64,000 nucleotides of DNA from Parasphingopyxis algicola (lineage in GTDB: Bacteria; Pseudomonadota; Alphaproteobacteria; Sphingomonadales; Sphingomonadaceae): NCBI RefSeq assembly GCF_013378075.1, contig NZ_CP051131.1:2864501-2928500 (forward strand), given 5' to 3'. Made by a program: the position numbers and the translations under genes. Shown one piece after another: positions 25,631 through 33,909 of the stretch (its first letter is position 1; the number at the start of each line of letters is the position of its first letter). The notes beneath the pieces are model-generated. The model was not told the DNA's origin and did not search any database. It saw only the letters and a program-made list of their open reading frames with translations.

Positions 25631-26941
25631 ATGACCGAACCGCTGCATCGCCACGGCGTCGCCGGCCTGCTCGCGCTCTACCGGGCGGGCGAGACGATGC
25701 CGTCGAGCGTCGTCGAGGCGGCGTTCGATCGGATCGCGGCGCTGAACGGCGATCTCAACGCGTTTGTCGAGCTGGACGAACCGGGCGCGATGCAGGCGGC
25801 CGCCGAGAGCGACCGGCAGATCCTGTCCGCCGCGCCGCGCCCGCTCGAAGGCGTGCCGGTGGCGATCAAGGCCAATATCGATGTCGAGGGGCTGGTGACG
25901 AGCGCCGGGATCGCGGCGCGCAAGGATTGCGTCGCCGCGACTGACGCGAAGGTCGTGGCGGACCTGCGCAATGCCGGTGCGATCGTACTCGGCACGCTCA
26001 ATATGGAGGAAGCCGCGCTCGGCGCGAAGACCGACAATCCATGGCTGGGCGCCGCGCAGAACCCGCACCGGATAGGCCATACGCCGGGCGGATCGTCCGG
26101 AGGCAGCGGCGCGGCGGTGGCGGCCGGGCTGTGCGTTATGGCGTTGGGCACCGACACGCTGGGTTCGGTCCGCGTGCCGTCCGCCTATTGCGGCGTCTAC
26201 GGCCTCAAGCCGACCTATAATGCCATCAGCCAGCACGGCCTCGAAATCTGCGAGGCTTCGCTCGACGCCATCGGCCCGCTGGCGCGTTCGCTGAGCGACC
26301 TCGAAATCGTCTCGCGCGTCCTGATCGACATGGCTGAGCCCCAGACCATCGAAACGCCGGTTACCCTGGAAGCCCTGGGCGACGTCGAGTGCCAGCCGGC
26401 CGTGGTCACCGCCCATGAGAAGGCGGCCGGGCAGCTCGGTGCGAGCGAGAGTTTCGCGCTGCCCGATCCGCTGACCCGCATCCGCTTCGCCGGCTTCATC
26501 CGGGCCTCCCGCGCGCTGCACGATCATCTCGCCGATCTGCGCGCCGCCGACCCGGACGGGCTGTCGGACCATCTCAAATTCCTGATCGATATCGGGCCGA
26601 AGCGATCCGATGCCGATCTGGCCGAGGACGAGGCGGTGCTCGCCCGGACCCGCGAGGCGCTGCACGCGGCCGTCGATGCCCATGGCGCGATCCTGCTGCC
26701 GACCGTGCCGCAGGTTGCCTTCCCGCACAGCGAACAGGCGCCGGTCAACCAGGCCGATTTCACCTGCCTAGCGAACATCGCCGGGCTGCCCGCGCTCAGC
26801 ATCCCGGCAGGGGTCGACGAGACCGGCCTGCCGGTCGCGGTCCAGCTGATCGGCGCGGCGGGCAACGAGGCGGGGCTGTTCGATATGGCGCGCGGGCTGG
26901 ACGTGCAATTGGACGGCTATCGCCCGCCCGATCTATTCTGA
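25631..26941 (+). CDS. Amidase (amidase signature family)
   Basis: This 436-residue protein carries the amidase signature triad: Lys80 in VAIKANIDV, cis-Ser155 in TPGGSSGGSGAAVAAG and nucleophile Ser179 in GTDTLGSVRVPSAYCG; the 24-residue Ser-Ser spacing is as in malonamidase. It should hydrolyse a carboxamide to acid and ammonia. It opens an operon continuing with HapK-like, SDR, GFA, PuuE-like and ECH-like genes. Next to a PuuE-like hydrolase it could cleave the half-amide released from a cyclic imide (inference). AAAGGGA precedes the ATG. Confidence 0.87.
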   Translation: MTEPLHRHGVAGLLALYRAGETMPSSVVEAAFDRIAALNGDLNAFVELDEPGAMQAAAESDRQILSAAPRPLEGVPVAIKANIDVEGLVTSAGIAARKDCVAATDAKVVADLRNAGAIVLGTLNMEEAALGAKTDNPWLGAAQNPHRIGHTPGGSSGGSGAAVAAGLCVMALGTDTLGSVRVPSAYCGVYGLKPTYNAISQHGLEICEASLDAIGPLARSLSDLEIVSRVLIDMAEPQTIETPVTLEALGDVECQPAVVTAHEKAAGQLGASESFALPDPLTRIRFAGFIRASRALHDHLADLRAADPDGLSDHLKFLIDIGPKRSDADLAEDEAVLARTREALHAAVDAHGAILLPTVPQVAFPHSEQAPVNQADFTCLANIAGLPALSIPAGVDETGLPVAVQLIGAAGNEAGLFDMARGLDVQLDGYRPPDLF

Positions 26942-26963
26942 CGAGAAATAAGAGGAGAGAGAC

Positions 26964-27269
26964 ATGCGGATCATCGTGTTGTTCAACCTGAAGGACGGGG
27001 TCAGCGTCGCGGAGTATGAAGAATGGGCGAAGACGCGCGACATCCCAGGCGTCAACGCGCTCGGCTCGGTCGACGGCTTTACGGTTCACAAGGCGACCGG
27101 GCTGTTCGGATCGGACGCAAAACCGGCCTATGACTATTTCGAGATTATCGATGTCAACGACATGGATGCGTTCGTCGCCGATATCTCCACGGACGAATTC
27201 CAGGCCGCCGCCGCGCCGTTCCAGGATTATGCGGACAATCCGCAATTCGTGCTGACCGAAGACCTTTAG
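26964..27269 (+). CDS. REDY-like HapK family protein
   Basis: This 101-residue protein matches my memory of the HapK/RedY family: IIVLFNLKDGVSVAEYEEWA, then VNALGSVDGFTVHKATGLFG, a central YFEIIDVNDMDAFVADI and a final FVLTEDL. The fold is a small dimeric alpha/beta barrel. Relatives act in prodigiosin-type pathways, but similar proteins occur widely in sphingomonad catabolic clusters with no known role. It lies 22 bp after the amidase and 10 bp before the SDR, clearly in one operon. Confidence 0.78.
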   Translation: MRIIVLFNLKDGVSVAEYEEWAKTRDIPGVNALGSVDGFTVHKATGLFGSDAKPAYDYFEIIDVNDMDAFVADISTDEFQAAAAPFQDYADNPQFVLTEDL

Positions 27270-27279
27270 GAGACAGAAA

Positions 27280-28077
27280 ATGGGCCGTTTTTCGGGCAAG
27301 ACCATCGTCGTCACGGGCTCGGGCAAGGAAAAGGGGCTGGGGCAGGGCATTCTCCAGCGCTTCGCCGATGACGGCGCGAACTGCGTGGTGTCCGATATCG
27401 CGATTGACGCCGAGGCCGAGGGCGTGGCGGACGAACTGCGCGGGCGCGGCGCCGAGGTCGCGACGATCGCCTGCGACGTCAGCGATCCGGCGCAATGCCA
27501 GGCGCTGGTCGATGGGGCGGTCGACCGGTTCGGCGGCGTCGACATCATGGTCAACAATGCGGGTATCGGCTTCATGATGACGCCGCTGCTCGATGTGAAG
27601 CCCGAGGACTGGGCGACCGTCATCGCGGTCAACCTCTCCGGCGCCTTTTACTGCACCCAGGCCGCGGCCAAGGCGATGGTCGCGAAAGGCGGGGGCGGGC
27701 GGATCATCAACATCGCCAGCCAGGCCGCGAAGACCGGATTTCCGCACATGGCCTCCTATTGCAGCTCCAAGCACGGGATGGTCGGGCTGACCCGGTCGAC
27801 CGCGCTGGAGCTGGGCGGGCACGGGATCACGGTCAACGCCATATGCCCCAACCATGTGACGACCGGGCTCGGCCAGAAGCAGAATGAGTATTTCTCCAAA
27901 CTGCTCGGCTTCCCCAGCGTCGAGGCCTATCTGGAGAATATGAAGGCGCGCAATCCGATGGGGCGGCCCGGCCTGCCCTCGGACACCGCCGCCGCCTGTG
28001 CATGGCTGGCGAGCGACGAGGCCATCTATGTGACCGGCGAAGCGCTCAACGTGTCGGGCGGAGAGGAAATGCACTGA
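27280..28077 (+). CDS. Short-chain dehydrogenase/reductase
   Basis: This 265-residue classical SDR has the nucleotide loop VTGSGKEKGLGQGI, the NNAG motif (VNNAGIGFM), catalytic Ser in IINIASQAAK, and YCSSK with catalytic Tyr and Lys. It ends with VTGEALNVSGGEEM. The Asp in SDIAI after strand 2 suggests NAD(H) preference. It probably oxidises a hydroxy intermediate. Its stop overlaps the GFA gene start (TGATG). Confidence 0.87.
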   Translation: MGRFSGKTIVVTGSGKEKGLGQGILQRFADDGANCVVSDIAIDAEAEGVADELRGRGAEVATIACDVSDPAQCQALVDGAVDRFGGVDIMVNNAGIGFMMTPLLDVKPEDWATVIAVNLSGAFYCTQAAAKAMVAKGGGGRIINIASQAAKTGFPHMASYCSSKHGMVGLTRSTALELGGHGITVNAICPNHVTTGLGQKQNEYFSKLLGFPSVEAYLENMKARNPMGRPGLPSDTAAACAWLASDEAIYVTGEALNVSGGEEMH

Positions 28078-28499
28078 TGGCGCATTATGCGGGGTCCTGT
28101 CATTGCGGCGCGCTGACGCTCGATTTTGCGAGCGAAAAATCGCCGGCCGATCTCGGCGCGCGGACCTGCCAGTGCAGCTATTGCCGCAAGCATGGTGCGT
28201 CCTGGACGTCGGACCCGGAAGGCCGCGCCGAGCTCGCCGTGGCGGGGCCTGTCAGCCGCTACCGGTTCGGGACGAAAACCGCCGATTTTCTAGTCTGCGC
28301 GACTTGCGGCGTCGTATTGGCCGCAGTCAGCGAGATCGACGGCCGGCTGCGCGGCGTGGTCCGCGTCGATTGCCTCGACGATAGCGCCGCCTTTCTCGCG
28401 CAGGCCGCGCCGATGGATCTCGACGGGGAGGTGTTGGACGCGCGCCTCGACCGCCGGGCCCAGCGTTGGACGCCCGTCGCGATAACGGAAAAAGGGTGA
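28077..28499 (+). CDS. GFA-family (CENP-V/glutathione-dependent formaldehyde-activating-like) zinc protein
   Basis: This 140-residue protein carries the zinc-binding cysteines of the GFA fold: Cys8 and Cys10 (GSCHCGA), Cys31, Cys33 and Cys36 (CQCSYCRKH), and Cys74 and Cys77 (CATCGV). GFA proteins are often encoded near pathways that release aldehydes or thiol adducts, but most have no proven reaction. Start by TGATG overlap with the SDR gene; six bases separate it from the next gene. Confidence 0.83.
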   Translation: MAHYAGSCHCGALTLDFASEKSPADLGARTCQCSYCRKHGASWTSDPEGRAELAVAGPVSRYRFGTKTADFLVCATCGVVLAAVSEIDGRLRGVVRVDCLDDSAAFLAQAAPMDLDGEVLDARLDRRAQRWTPVAITEKG

Positions 28500-28504
28500 A
28501 GAGG

Positions 28505-29371
28505 ATGCAGGAAGAACGGATCGACTGGCCTAACGGCGCGAAGATGGCGCTGAGCGTCGTCGTCAATGTCGAAGAGGGCAGCGAGATGACGGTCGCGCGC
28601 GGCGACAAGGGGATGGAGCCGGTCGACGAACTCGGCATCCATATCCGCGCGCCGATCCGCAATTACGGCAATGAGAGCAACTATCTCTACGGCATCAAGG
28701 CCGGTGCCCCGAGGATCGTCAAGCTGCTGCGTGCATACGATATCAAGGCGAGCTGGACGGTCGCGGCGATGAGCCTCGAAAACCATCCCGAGATCGCCGA
28801 AGCCATCGCCGAACTCGGCCATGAGCCGGTCAGCCATGGCTGGCGCTGGGTCCACCAGTTCAAGCTGGACGAGGATGCCGAGCGCGAATTCATCCGCAAG
28901 GCCGTCGCCTCGATCGAGAAGACGGTCGGCGTACGCCCCTATGGCTGGCTCTCGCGCTATTTCCATACCGACGAGACGCGCCGCCTGCTGATCGGGGAAG
29001 GCTTCGCCTATCATATGGACGATTATTCGGGCGATGTGCCCTATTGGGATCGCGAGACGGTGCCCGGAAAGCCGCTGGTGATCGTGCCGTACCAGCTCGA
29101 CAATAACGACATGAAGATGTGGACCGACCCCGCGCTGACCCCGCATCAATGGCTCGACTATGCCAAGGCGAATTTCGACCAGATCTATCGCGAGGGCGAG
29201 GAAGGCAATGCGAAGATGATGAGCCTCGGCCTGCACCTGCGCATCATCGGCCGCCCGGGCCGCATCTGGGCGCTCGAGGAATTCTTCAAGCATGTCCGCG
29301 CGCATTCGGACGTCTGGGTGACGACGCGGCACGAGATCGCGCAGCACTTCGCGCAAGTGGAACCCGCATGA
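28505..29371 (+). CDS. PuuE/polysaccharide-deacetylase-like hydrolase (allantoinase or cyclic-imide type)
   Basis: This 288-residue protein resembles the PuuE allantoinase branch of the polysaccharide deacetylase superfamily: ELGHEPVSHGWRWVHQF holds the typical HGWRW block, with GWLSRYFHTDETRRL and LGLHLRIIGRPGRI further on. Members hydrolyse cyclic ureides or imides rather than sugars. ATG 28505 follows GAAGAGG. With an amidase five genes upstream, a ring-opening step on a cyclic amide or imide is plausible. Its stop overlaps the next start. Confidence 0.78.
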   Translation: MQEERIDWPNGAKMALSVVVNVEEGSEMTVARGDKGMEPVDELGIHIRAPIRNYGNESNYLYGIKAGAPRIVKLLRAYDIKASWTVAAMSLENHPEIAEAIAELGHEPVSHGWRWVHQFKLDEDAEREFIRKAVASIEKTVGVRPYGWLSRYFHTDETRRLLIGEGFAYHMDDYSGDVPYWDRETVPGKPLVIVPYQLDNNDMKMWTDPALTPHQWLDYAKANFDQIYREGEEGNAKMMSLGLHLRIIGRPGRIWALEEFFKHVRAHSDVWVTTRHEIAQHFAQVEPA

Positions 29372-30132
29372 CCCTCCGCCTCGAAAAGGAGGGCAAGATC
29401 GCGCGTCTGCTGATCGACCGGCCGGACAAGCGCAACGCCTTCACGCAGGAGATGTGGGAGCTGTTTCCGGATCTGCTCGCCGATGCGATGGGCGACGACG
29501 CGATCCGCGTGCTCATTGTCCATGCGAGCGAGAAGGACAGCGCGTTCAGCGCGGGCGCCGATATCGGCGAGTTCGCGGCGGGGGCGAAAGACGCGGAATG
29601 GCGAGCGAAAAACCAGGCCGCGATCCGCACGGTGCAGCACGATCTCGCCCGCGCGCCCAAGCCGACCGTCGCCGTGATCGACCGGGATTGCATCGGCGGT
29701 GGCTGCGGCATCGCGATCGCTTGCGACATGCGGGTCGCCGGGCCGAATGCGCGCTTCGGGATCACGCCGGCCAAGCTCGGCCTCGTCTATTCGTTGCACG
29801 ACACCAAGCTGCTCGTCGATCTGGTCGGACCTTCGCAAGCCAAGCGCATCCTCTTCACCGGCCAGCTGCTCTCGGCGGAAGAGGCGCACGCTATCGGCCT
29901 CGTGACGATCCTCGCCGAGGAGCCATATGAGGAAGCGATGGCGCTGGCCGAAACCATGGCGTCCGTCTCGTCGCACAGCCAGCGTATGAGCAAGGCGATC
30001 GTCCGGCGCATCCTCGACGGCCAGACGGACGATGACGCGGAGACGGCGGCGCAGTTCGACGCCGCGTTCGACGGCGCCGATTTTGCCGAGGGCGTCGCCG
30101 CGTTCCTCGAAAAGCGAAAGGCGAGGTTTTGA
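29368..30132 (+). CDS. Enoyl-CoA hydratase/isomerase-family protein lacking both hydratase glutamates
   Basis: This 254-residue crotonase-fold protein has the oxyanion-hole segments SAGADIGEFA and GGGCGIAIACDMRVAG. At the two positions that hold catalytic Glu in hydratases it has Pro (VAGPNARFG) and Ala (ITPAKLGLVYS). It is therefore unlikely to be a standard enoyl-CoA hydratase and may act as a decarboxylase, hydrolase, isomerase or C-C lyase, reactions known elsewhere in the crotonase superfamily. It is the last gene of the amidase operon; a repeat follows. Confidence 0.8.
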   Translation: MTLRLEKEGKIARLLIDRPDKRNAFTQEMWELFPDLLADAMGDDAIRVLIVHASEKDSAFSAGADIGEFAAGAKDAEWRAKNQAAIRTVQHDLARAPKPTVAVIDRDCIGGGCGIAIACDMRVAGPNARFGITPAKLGLVYSLHDTKLLVDLVGPSQAKRILFTGQLLSAEEAHAIGLVTILAEEPYEEAMALAETMASVSSHSQRMSKAIVRRILDGQTDDDAETAAQFDAAFDGADFAEGVAAFLEKRKARF

Positions 30133-30142
30133 TGACTGTCCC

Positions 30143-30237
30143 CGTCATTGCGAGGAGCCGCGAGGCGACGAAGCAATCCAGAGCCGCAAACGCCATTTTT
30201 AGCCGCTCTAGATTGCTTCGCTGCGCTCGCAATGACG
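30143..30237. repeat. Palindromic repeat, GTCATTGC family (copy 3)
   Basis: Begins CGTCATTGCGAGGAGC and ends GCGCTCGCAATGACG, with GCAATCCAGAGC and GCTCTAGATTGC inside. It fills the 127-bp gap between the ECH-like and VOC genes. Confidence 0.85.
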
Positions 30238-30259
30238 AATCTTTTGGATCGAGTGACAT

Positions 30260-31153
30260 ATGAAACACGGAACCATTCTCGGCGGGGTTGTCGCGACACC
30301 CGATCTCGATGCGGCGCTTGCCGATTATGAGGGCATACTCGGCCTGAAACTGATCGAACGCGGCGCGCTGCCCGATGACCTTGCCGCCAGCTGGGGCGTG
30401 CCGGCGAGCGCCGGCCGGCCGACGGCGATCCTCCAGCCGCAAAGCGGCGCGCCCTGCTTCATCCGTCTCGTCGAACAGCCCGACCATCCCGATTTCATGC
30501 CGACCCGCACCCATGGCTGGGCGGCCTACGAGCTCACCGTGCAGGACGTGTTCGGCTGGCCGGACCGGCTCCAGGGCAGCGGTTTCGATATCGTCGGCCC
30601 GCCCAAGGAACTGGAAGGCCTGCCCTTTTTCGTGCCGATGCAGGTGACGGGGCGCGGCAAGGAGATGATCTATCTCAACGAGGTGCGCGAGAACACGCCC
30701 TCGTCGGACCTGCCGCATGCACAGTCGCCGACCGACCATATCTTCATCGTGATCCTCGCAACGCCCGATCGCGCGGCGACGGTCGCCTGGTATCGCGAGC
30801 GGCTGGGCCTAGACGAGGGCGACACCTACACGCTCGAATATTCGATGATCAACGACGCTTTCGGCCTGCCCGCGGGCACCCAGTCGGATTTGACCATGGT
30901 GCAGAACGACCGGCTGCCGATCGTCGAGGTCGACGATTATCCGGCCGAGGCGACGGACCGCGCCCGGCATGATGGTATGCTGCCGCCCGGCAACGCGATG
31001 GTGACCCTCGCCGTCGACGATCTCGATGCACTGGCGTGCGAATGGATAACGCCGCCGACAGCCCGGCAAGGTCCGCTCTATGACGGCCGGCGTGCGGCTA
31101 CCGTCATCGGCCCGGCCGGGGAACTGCTCGAACTGGTGGAGACGAAGACATGA
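30260..31153 (+). CDS. Two-module VOC-family protein
   Basis: This 297-residue protein has two vicinal-oxygen-chelate modules, about 1-140 and 155-297: GGVVATPDLDAALADYEGIL starts the first and ILATPDRAATVAWYRERLGL the second, which ends GPAGELLELVE. Such tandem VOC proteins are often dioxygenases or lyases, but the metal-ligand pattern is not clear enough to assign one. It overlaps the YciI-like gene (ATGA) and follows the amidase operon. Confidence 0.8.
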   Translation: MKHGTILGGVVATPDLDAALADYEGILGLKLIERGALPDDLAASWGVPASAGRPTAILQPQSGAPCFIRLVEQPDHPDFMPTRTHGWAAYELTVQDVFGWPDRLQGSGFDIVGPPKELEGLPFFVPMQVTGRGKEMIYLNEVRENTPSSDLPHAQSPTDHIFIVILATPDRAATVAWYRERLGLDEGDTYTLEYSMINDAFGLPAGTQSDLTMVQNDRLPIVEVDDYPAEATDRARHDGMLPPGNAMVTLAVDDLDALACEWITPPTARQGPLYDGRRAATVIGPAGELLELVETKT

Positions 31154-31476
31154 CCAAAGTGATGCCGTCCGCCGCCTATATCGCCTGGTGCAAGGATCTG
31201 CCCGGGGACGAACCCGCCCGTTTGCGCAAGGAGCTGGCCCCGGCCCATTTCGTCCATATCGAGACGATCATGGACAAGATCCGGGTGGCCGGCCCGGTGC
31301 GGAACGAAAATGGCGAGACGATCGGCTCCATGCTGGTCTTCAATGCCGAGAGCGAAGCCGAAGCCCGCGCCTTGCTCGACCGAGATCCCTATGCCGGGGC
31401 CGGTCTCTGGGAAAGCGTCGAGATTCACCCTTTCCTGCCGGCGGCGGGCGAATGGATTGGCGGCAAGATCTGGTAA
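31150..31476 (+). CDS. YciI-like protein
   Basis: This 108-residue protein resembles the YCII-related family: LRKELAPAHFVHIETIMDKI, then VAGPVRNENGETIGSMLVFN and ALLDRDPYAGAGLWESVEIH. YciI folds as a ferredoxin-like dimer, and some members are thought to be hydrolases or muconolactone-isomerase-like. It is translationally coupled to the VOC gene. A repeat element follows its stop at once. Confidence 0.78.
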   Translation: MTKVMPSAAYIAWCKDLPGDEPARLRKELAPAHFVHIETIMDKIRVAGPVRNENGETIGSMLVFNAESEAEARALLDRDPYAGAGLWESVEIHPFLPAAGEWIGGKIW

Positions 31477-31481
31477 TATGT

Positions 31482-31565
31482 CGTCATTCCGGACTTGATC
31501 CGGAATCCAGAGCAGCGAGCGGGATCGCTTTTGGCCCTGGACCCCGGATCAAGTCCGGGGTGACG
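31482..31565. repeat. GGACTTGATCCGG palindromic repeat (copy 1)
   Basis: Begins CGTCATTCCGGACTTGATCC and ends GGATCAAGTCCGGGGTGACG. Copies lie at 35584 and 47200. It holds the stop codon and last few codons of the minus-strand gene at 31549-32166. Confidence 0.85.
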
Positions 31566-32166
31566 TTTTCTTCCCGACAGGAGCATGCTTGCCCGGATTC
31601 CAGTCGGTCAGCCGCTCCAGCGCATAGCTGAGCGGCGCATCCTCGAGCGGGGTCGCCAGCGTGTCGTTCCAGCGGTTGAGGAAGCCGAACAGCGCGATCA
31701 TCGCGACCAGTTCGACGATCTGGCGTTCGCTCCAATGCGCCCGCAGCGCTTCGAAATGCGCGTCGGTCGCCGCGTTGGGCGTCTGCCCGGCGGCGAAGGC
31801 GAGGTCGAGCGCCGCGCGTTCGGCATCGGAAAACAGGTCGCTCGTCCGATACTCCCAAACGGCGGCGACCTTCTCGCTGTCGACGCCCGACATCTGCGCC
31901 GCGCCATGCGCGGTATGGGCCTCGCAATAGCGGCACCCGGCAGCGCTGCTCGCGACCATCGCCATCATCCGCTTGAGGCCGAGATCGACTTCCTGCGATC
32001 CGTAGATCGTCCCGATCAAACCTTCGAGCGCGCCCAGCAGTTCGGGCCAGCGCGCCAGCGTCAGGATGTCGTTCGAGGCGAACCCCATCCGCGCTTCCGC
32101 TTCGCCCAGCCGCACGCGCAGATCCTCGGGCAGCGCGTCGAACGGCAGGGGATCGATCCGCGCCAC
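31549..32166 (-). CDS. AhpD/carboxymuconolactone-decarboxylase-like protein, copy 1
   Basis: This 205-residue helical protein carries the AhpD-type redox motif GCRYCEAHTAHGAA (Cys-x-x-Cys plus His) near residues 75-90, as in peroxidase-related alkylhydroperoxidase proteins. It is followed by FSDAERAALDLAFAAGQTPN. Its last residues (TSPRT) and stop lie inside the repeat at 31482-31565, so its natural C-terminus may have been replaced. The neighbouring gene encodes a close paralogue. It may detoxify peroxides or act on a pathway intermediate. Confidence 0.82.
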   Translation of the reverse strand: MARIDPLPFDALPEDLRVRLGEAEARMGFASNDILTLARWPELLGALEGLIGTIYGSQEVDLGLKRMMAMVASSAAGCRYCEAHTAHGAAQMSGVDSEKVAAVWEYRTSDLFSDAERAALDLAFAAGQTPNAATDAHFEALRAHWSERQIVELVAMIALFGFLNRWNDTLATPLEDAPLSYALERLTDWNPGKHAPVGKKTSPRT

Positions 32167-32168
32167 GC

Positions 32169-32774
32169 CTAACCGTCCGCCGCATGCTTGCCGACCGCCC
32201 AGCCTGCCGGCGCCATCAGCGCCTCGGCGAATTCGCGCGGCGCGTCTTCGAGCGTCGTCGCCATCGTGTCGTTCCAGCGGTTGAGAAAGCCGAAGGCCGA
32301 GATTACGGCGACGATCTCGATGATTGCCCGCTCGTCAAAATGCGCGCGCAGCGCCGCGAAATGCGCGTCCGTGGCGGCGTTGGGCGATTGCCCGGCGGCG
32401 AGCGCGAGATCGAGCGCCGCCTTTTCCGCTTCGGAGAAGAGGTCGCTGGTCCGATACTCCCAGACCTTCGCGACTTTTTCCTCGGCGACGCCCATCTTCT
32501 CCGTCGAGCCATGCGTCGTATGCGCCTGGCAATAGCGGCAGCCGGCCGCGCTGCTGACGACGGCCGCGATCATCTGCTTGAGCCCCGGCTCCAGCACCCC
32601 GCCGCCGCCGAGCACCGTCGCAACGAGCGGCATGAAGCCGCGCACGAGATCGGGCCAGCGCGCCATGGTCAGCAGCGAGTTGGGGATGAATCCCATCCGC
32701 GCCTCGGCCATCGCCAGCATCGGCTTCAGGTCTTCCGGGATTTCGTCCGGCGACAGGGGAGCGACATGGGCCAT
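32169..32774 (-). CDS. AhpD/carboxymuconolactone-decarboxylase-like protein, copy 2
   Basis: This 201-residue paralogue of the downstream gene shares GCRYCQAHTTHGS, the block KVWEYRTSDLFSEAEKAALD, and FGFLNRWNDTMATTLEDAP. The two genes are adjacent on the minus strand with a two-base gap, and this one is two bases from the oxidoreductase gene end, so all three form an operon. Both keep the Cys-x-x-Cys and His residues; they may form a heteromer. Confidence 0.84.
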   Translation of the reverse strand: MAHVAPLSPDEIPEDLKPMLAMAEARMGFIPNSLLTMARWPDLVRGFMPLVATVLGGGGVLEPGLKQMIAAVVSSAAGCRYCQAHTTHGSTEKMGVAEEKVAKVWEYRTSDLFSEAEKAALDLALAAGQSPNAATDAHFAALRAHFDERAIIEIVAVISAFGFLNRWNDTMATTLEDAPREFAEALMAPAGWAVGKHAADG

Positions 32775-33752
32775 CTAGGGCAGCAGGACGGTCGAGCCGA
32801 CCGTCTTGCGCGCTTCGAGATCGCGATGCGCCTGCGCGGCTTCCTCCAGCGGATAGGTCTGGCCGATCTCAACGCTCAGCACGCCCTCGCCGAGCAGCGA
32901 GAAAAGCCGCGCCGCGCCCGCCGCCGCTTCATCCCGATCCGCATAATAATCGAACAGGGTCGGGCGGGTTGTGAACAGCGAACCCTTTTGCGCGAGGATG
33001 CCGAGATTGGTCTCGCCGACCGGCGCGCTCGCATTGCCGAAGCTGATCTGCAGGCCGCGTTGCCCGAGCGAATCGAGCGAGGCTTCCCAGGTCGCCTTGC
33101 CGACGCCATCGAACACGACGCGCACGCCCTTGCCGCCGGTGATCTCGCGGACGCGGGGCGCAACCTCTTCCTCGGTATAGAGGATCACATGATCGGCGCC
33201 CGCCGCCTTGGCCTTTTCCGCCTTTTTTTCGCTGCTCGTCGTGCCGATCACCTCGGCGCCGATATGTTTGAGCCATTGCACGAGCAGCTGTCCCGTGCCG
33301 CCGGCCGCGGCATGGACGAGCACCGGCCAGCCGCTTTCGACCCGCCCGCAGCGCTCGACGAGAAATTCGGTCGTGCAACCCTTGAGAAAGGCCGCCGCGG
33401 CGACGTCGTCCGCCACGCCCTCGGGCAGCGCGAAGAGCCGGTCGGCGGGCATATTCCGCGCGGTTGCATAGGCGCCGAGCTGCGGTCCGAAGGTGACGAC
33501 GCGATCGCCTTGCCTGAAGCCGCTAACGCCGGGTCCGACGGCCTCGACGACGCCCGCCGCCTCGAGACCGAGCCCGGTCGGCAGCTCAACGGGGTAGATG
33601 CCCTTGCGGTGATAGGTGTCGATCATATTGAGGCCGACCGCCTTGTTGCGCATCCGCACCTCGCCTGCGCCCGGATCGCCGAGATCGATATCCTGCCAGG
33701 TGATGACCTCGGGCCCGCCATGTTCGGTTATCTGGGCCTGTCTTGCTTGCAT
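32775..33752 (-). CDS. Zinc-independent quinone oxidoreductase (MDR family)
   Basis: ATG 33752 is chosen because GAAGGA lies nine bases upstream; a closer in-frame ATG at 33761 abuts that site. The 325-residue protein begins with ITEHGGPEVITWQDIDLG, has GLGLEAAGVVEAVGPGV, and the NADPH loop HAAAGGTGQLLVQWLKHIGA. It lacks the zinc-ligand cysteines of alcohol dehydrogenases. It probably reduces a quinone or enone with NADPH. It is the first gene of the operon with the AhpD-like pair. Confidence 0.86.
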   Translation of the reverse strand: MQARQAQITEHGGPEVITWQDIDLGDPGAGEVRMRNKAVGLNMIDTYHRKGIYPVELPTGLGLEAAGVVEAVGPGVSGFRQGDRVVTFGPQLGAYATARNMPADRLFALPEGVADDVAAAAFLKGCTTEFLVERCGRVESGWPVLVHAAAGGTGQLLVQWLKHIGAEVIGTTSSEKKAEKAKAAGADHVILYTEEEVAPRVREITGGKGVRVVFDGVGKATWEASLDSLGQRGLQISFGNASAPVGETNLGILAQKGSLFTTRPTLFDYYADRDEAAAGAARLFSLLGEGVLSVEIGQTYPLEEAAQAHRDLEARKTVGSTVLLP

Positions 33753-33791
33753 GATCTTCATTCCTTCATCGCGTTGGAAAATTTCCGAAGT

Positions 33792-33883
33792 CGTCATGCT
33801 GAACTTGTTTCAGCATCCACTTTTCAACCTGCAACCGCCTTCGCGGATGGAGCGGTGGATCCTGAAACAAGTTCAGGATGACG
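33792..33883. repeat. CCTGAAC-GTTTCAG palindromic repeat (intact)
   Basis: Begins CGTCATGCTGAACTTGTTTC and ends GAAACAAGTTCAGGATGACG. It is the intact counterpart used to recognise the insertion at 25371-25556. It lies in the 157-bp gap between the oxidoreductase and the secreted protein. Confidence 0.85.
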
Positions 33884-33909
33884 AGCCTTGTCGAAACAGT
33901 CCGACACGC

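Noticed and set aside
28505-29371. True polysaccharide deacetylase acting on cell-wall sugar
   Set aside because: There is no signal peptide, and the HGWRW block and context fit the PuuE-type branch better.
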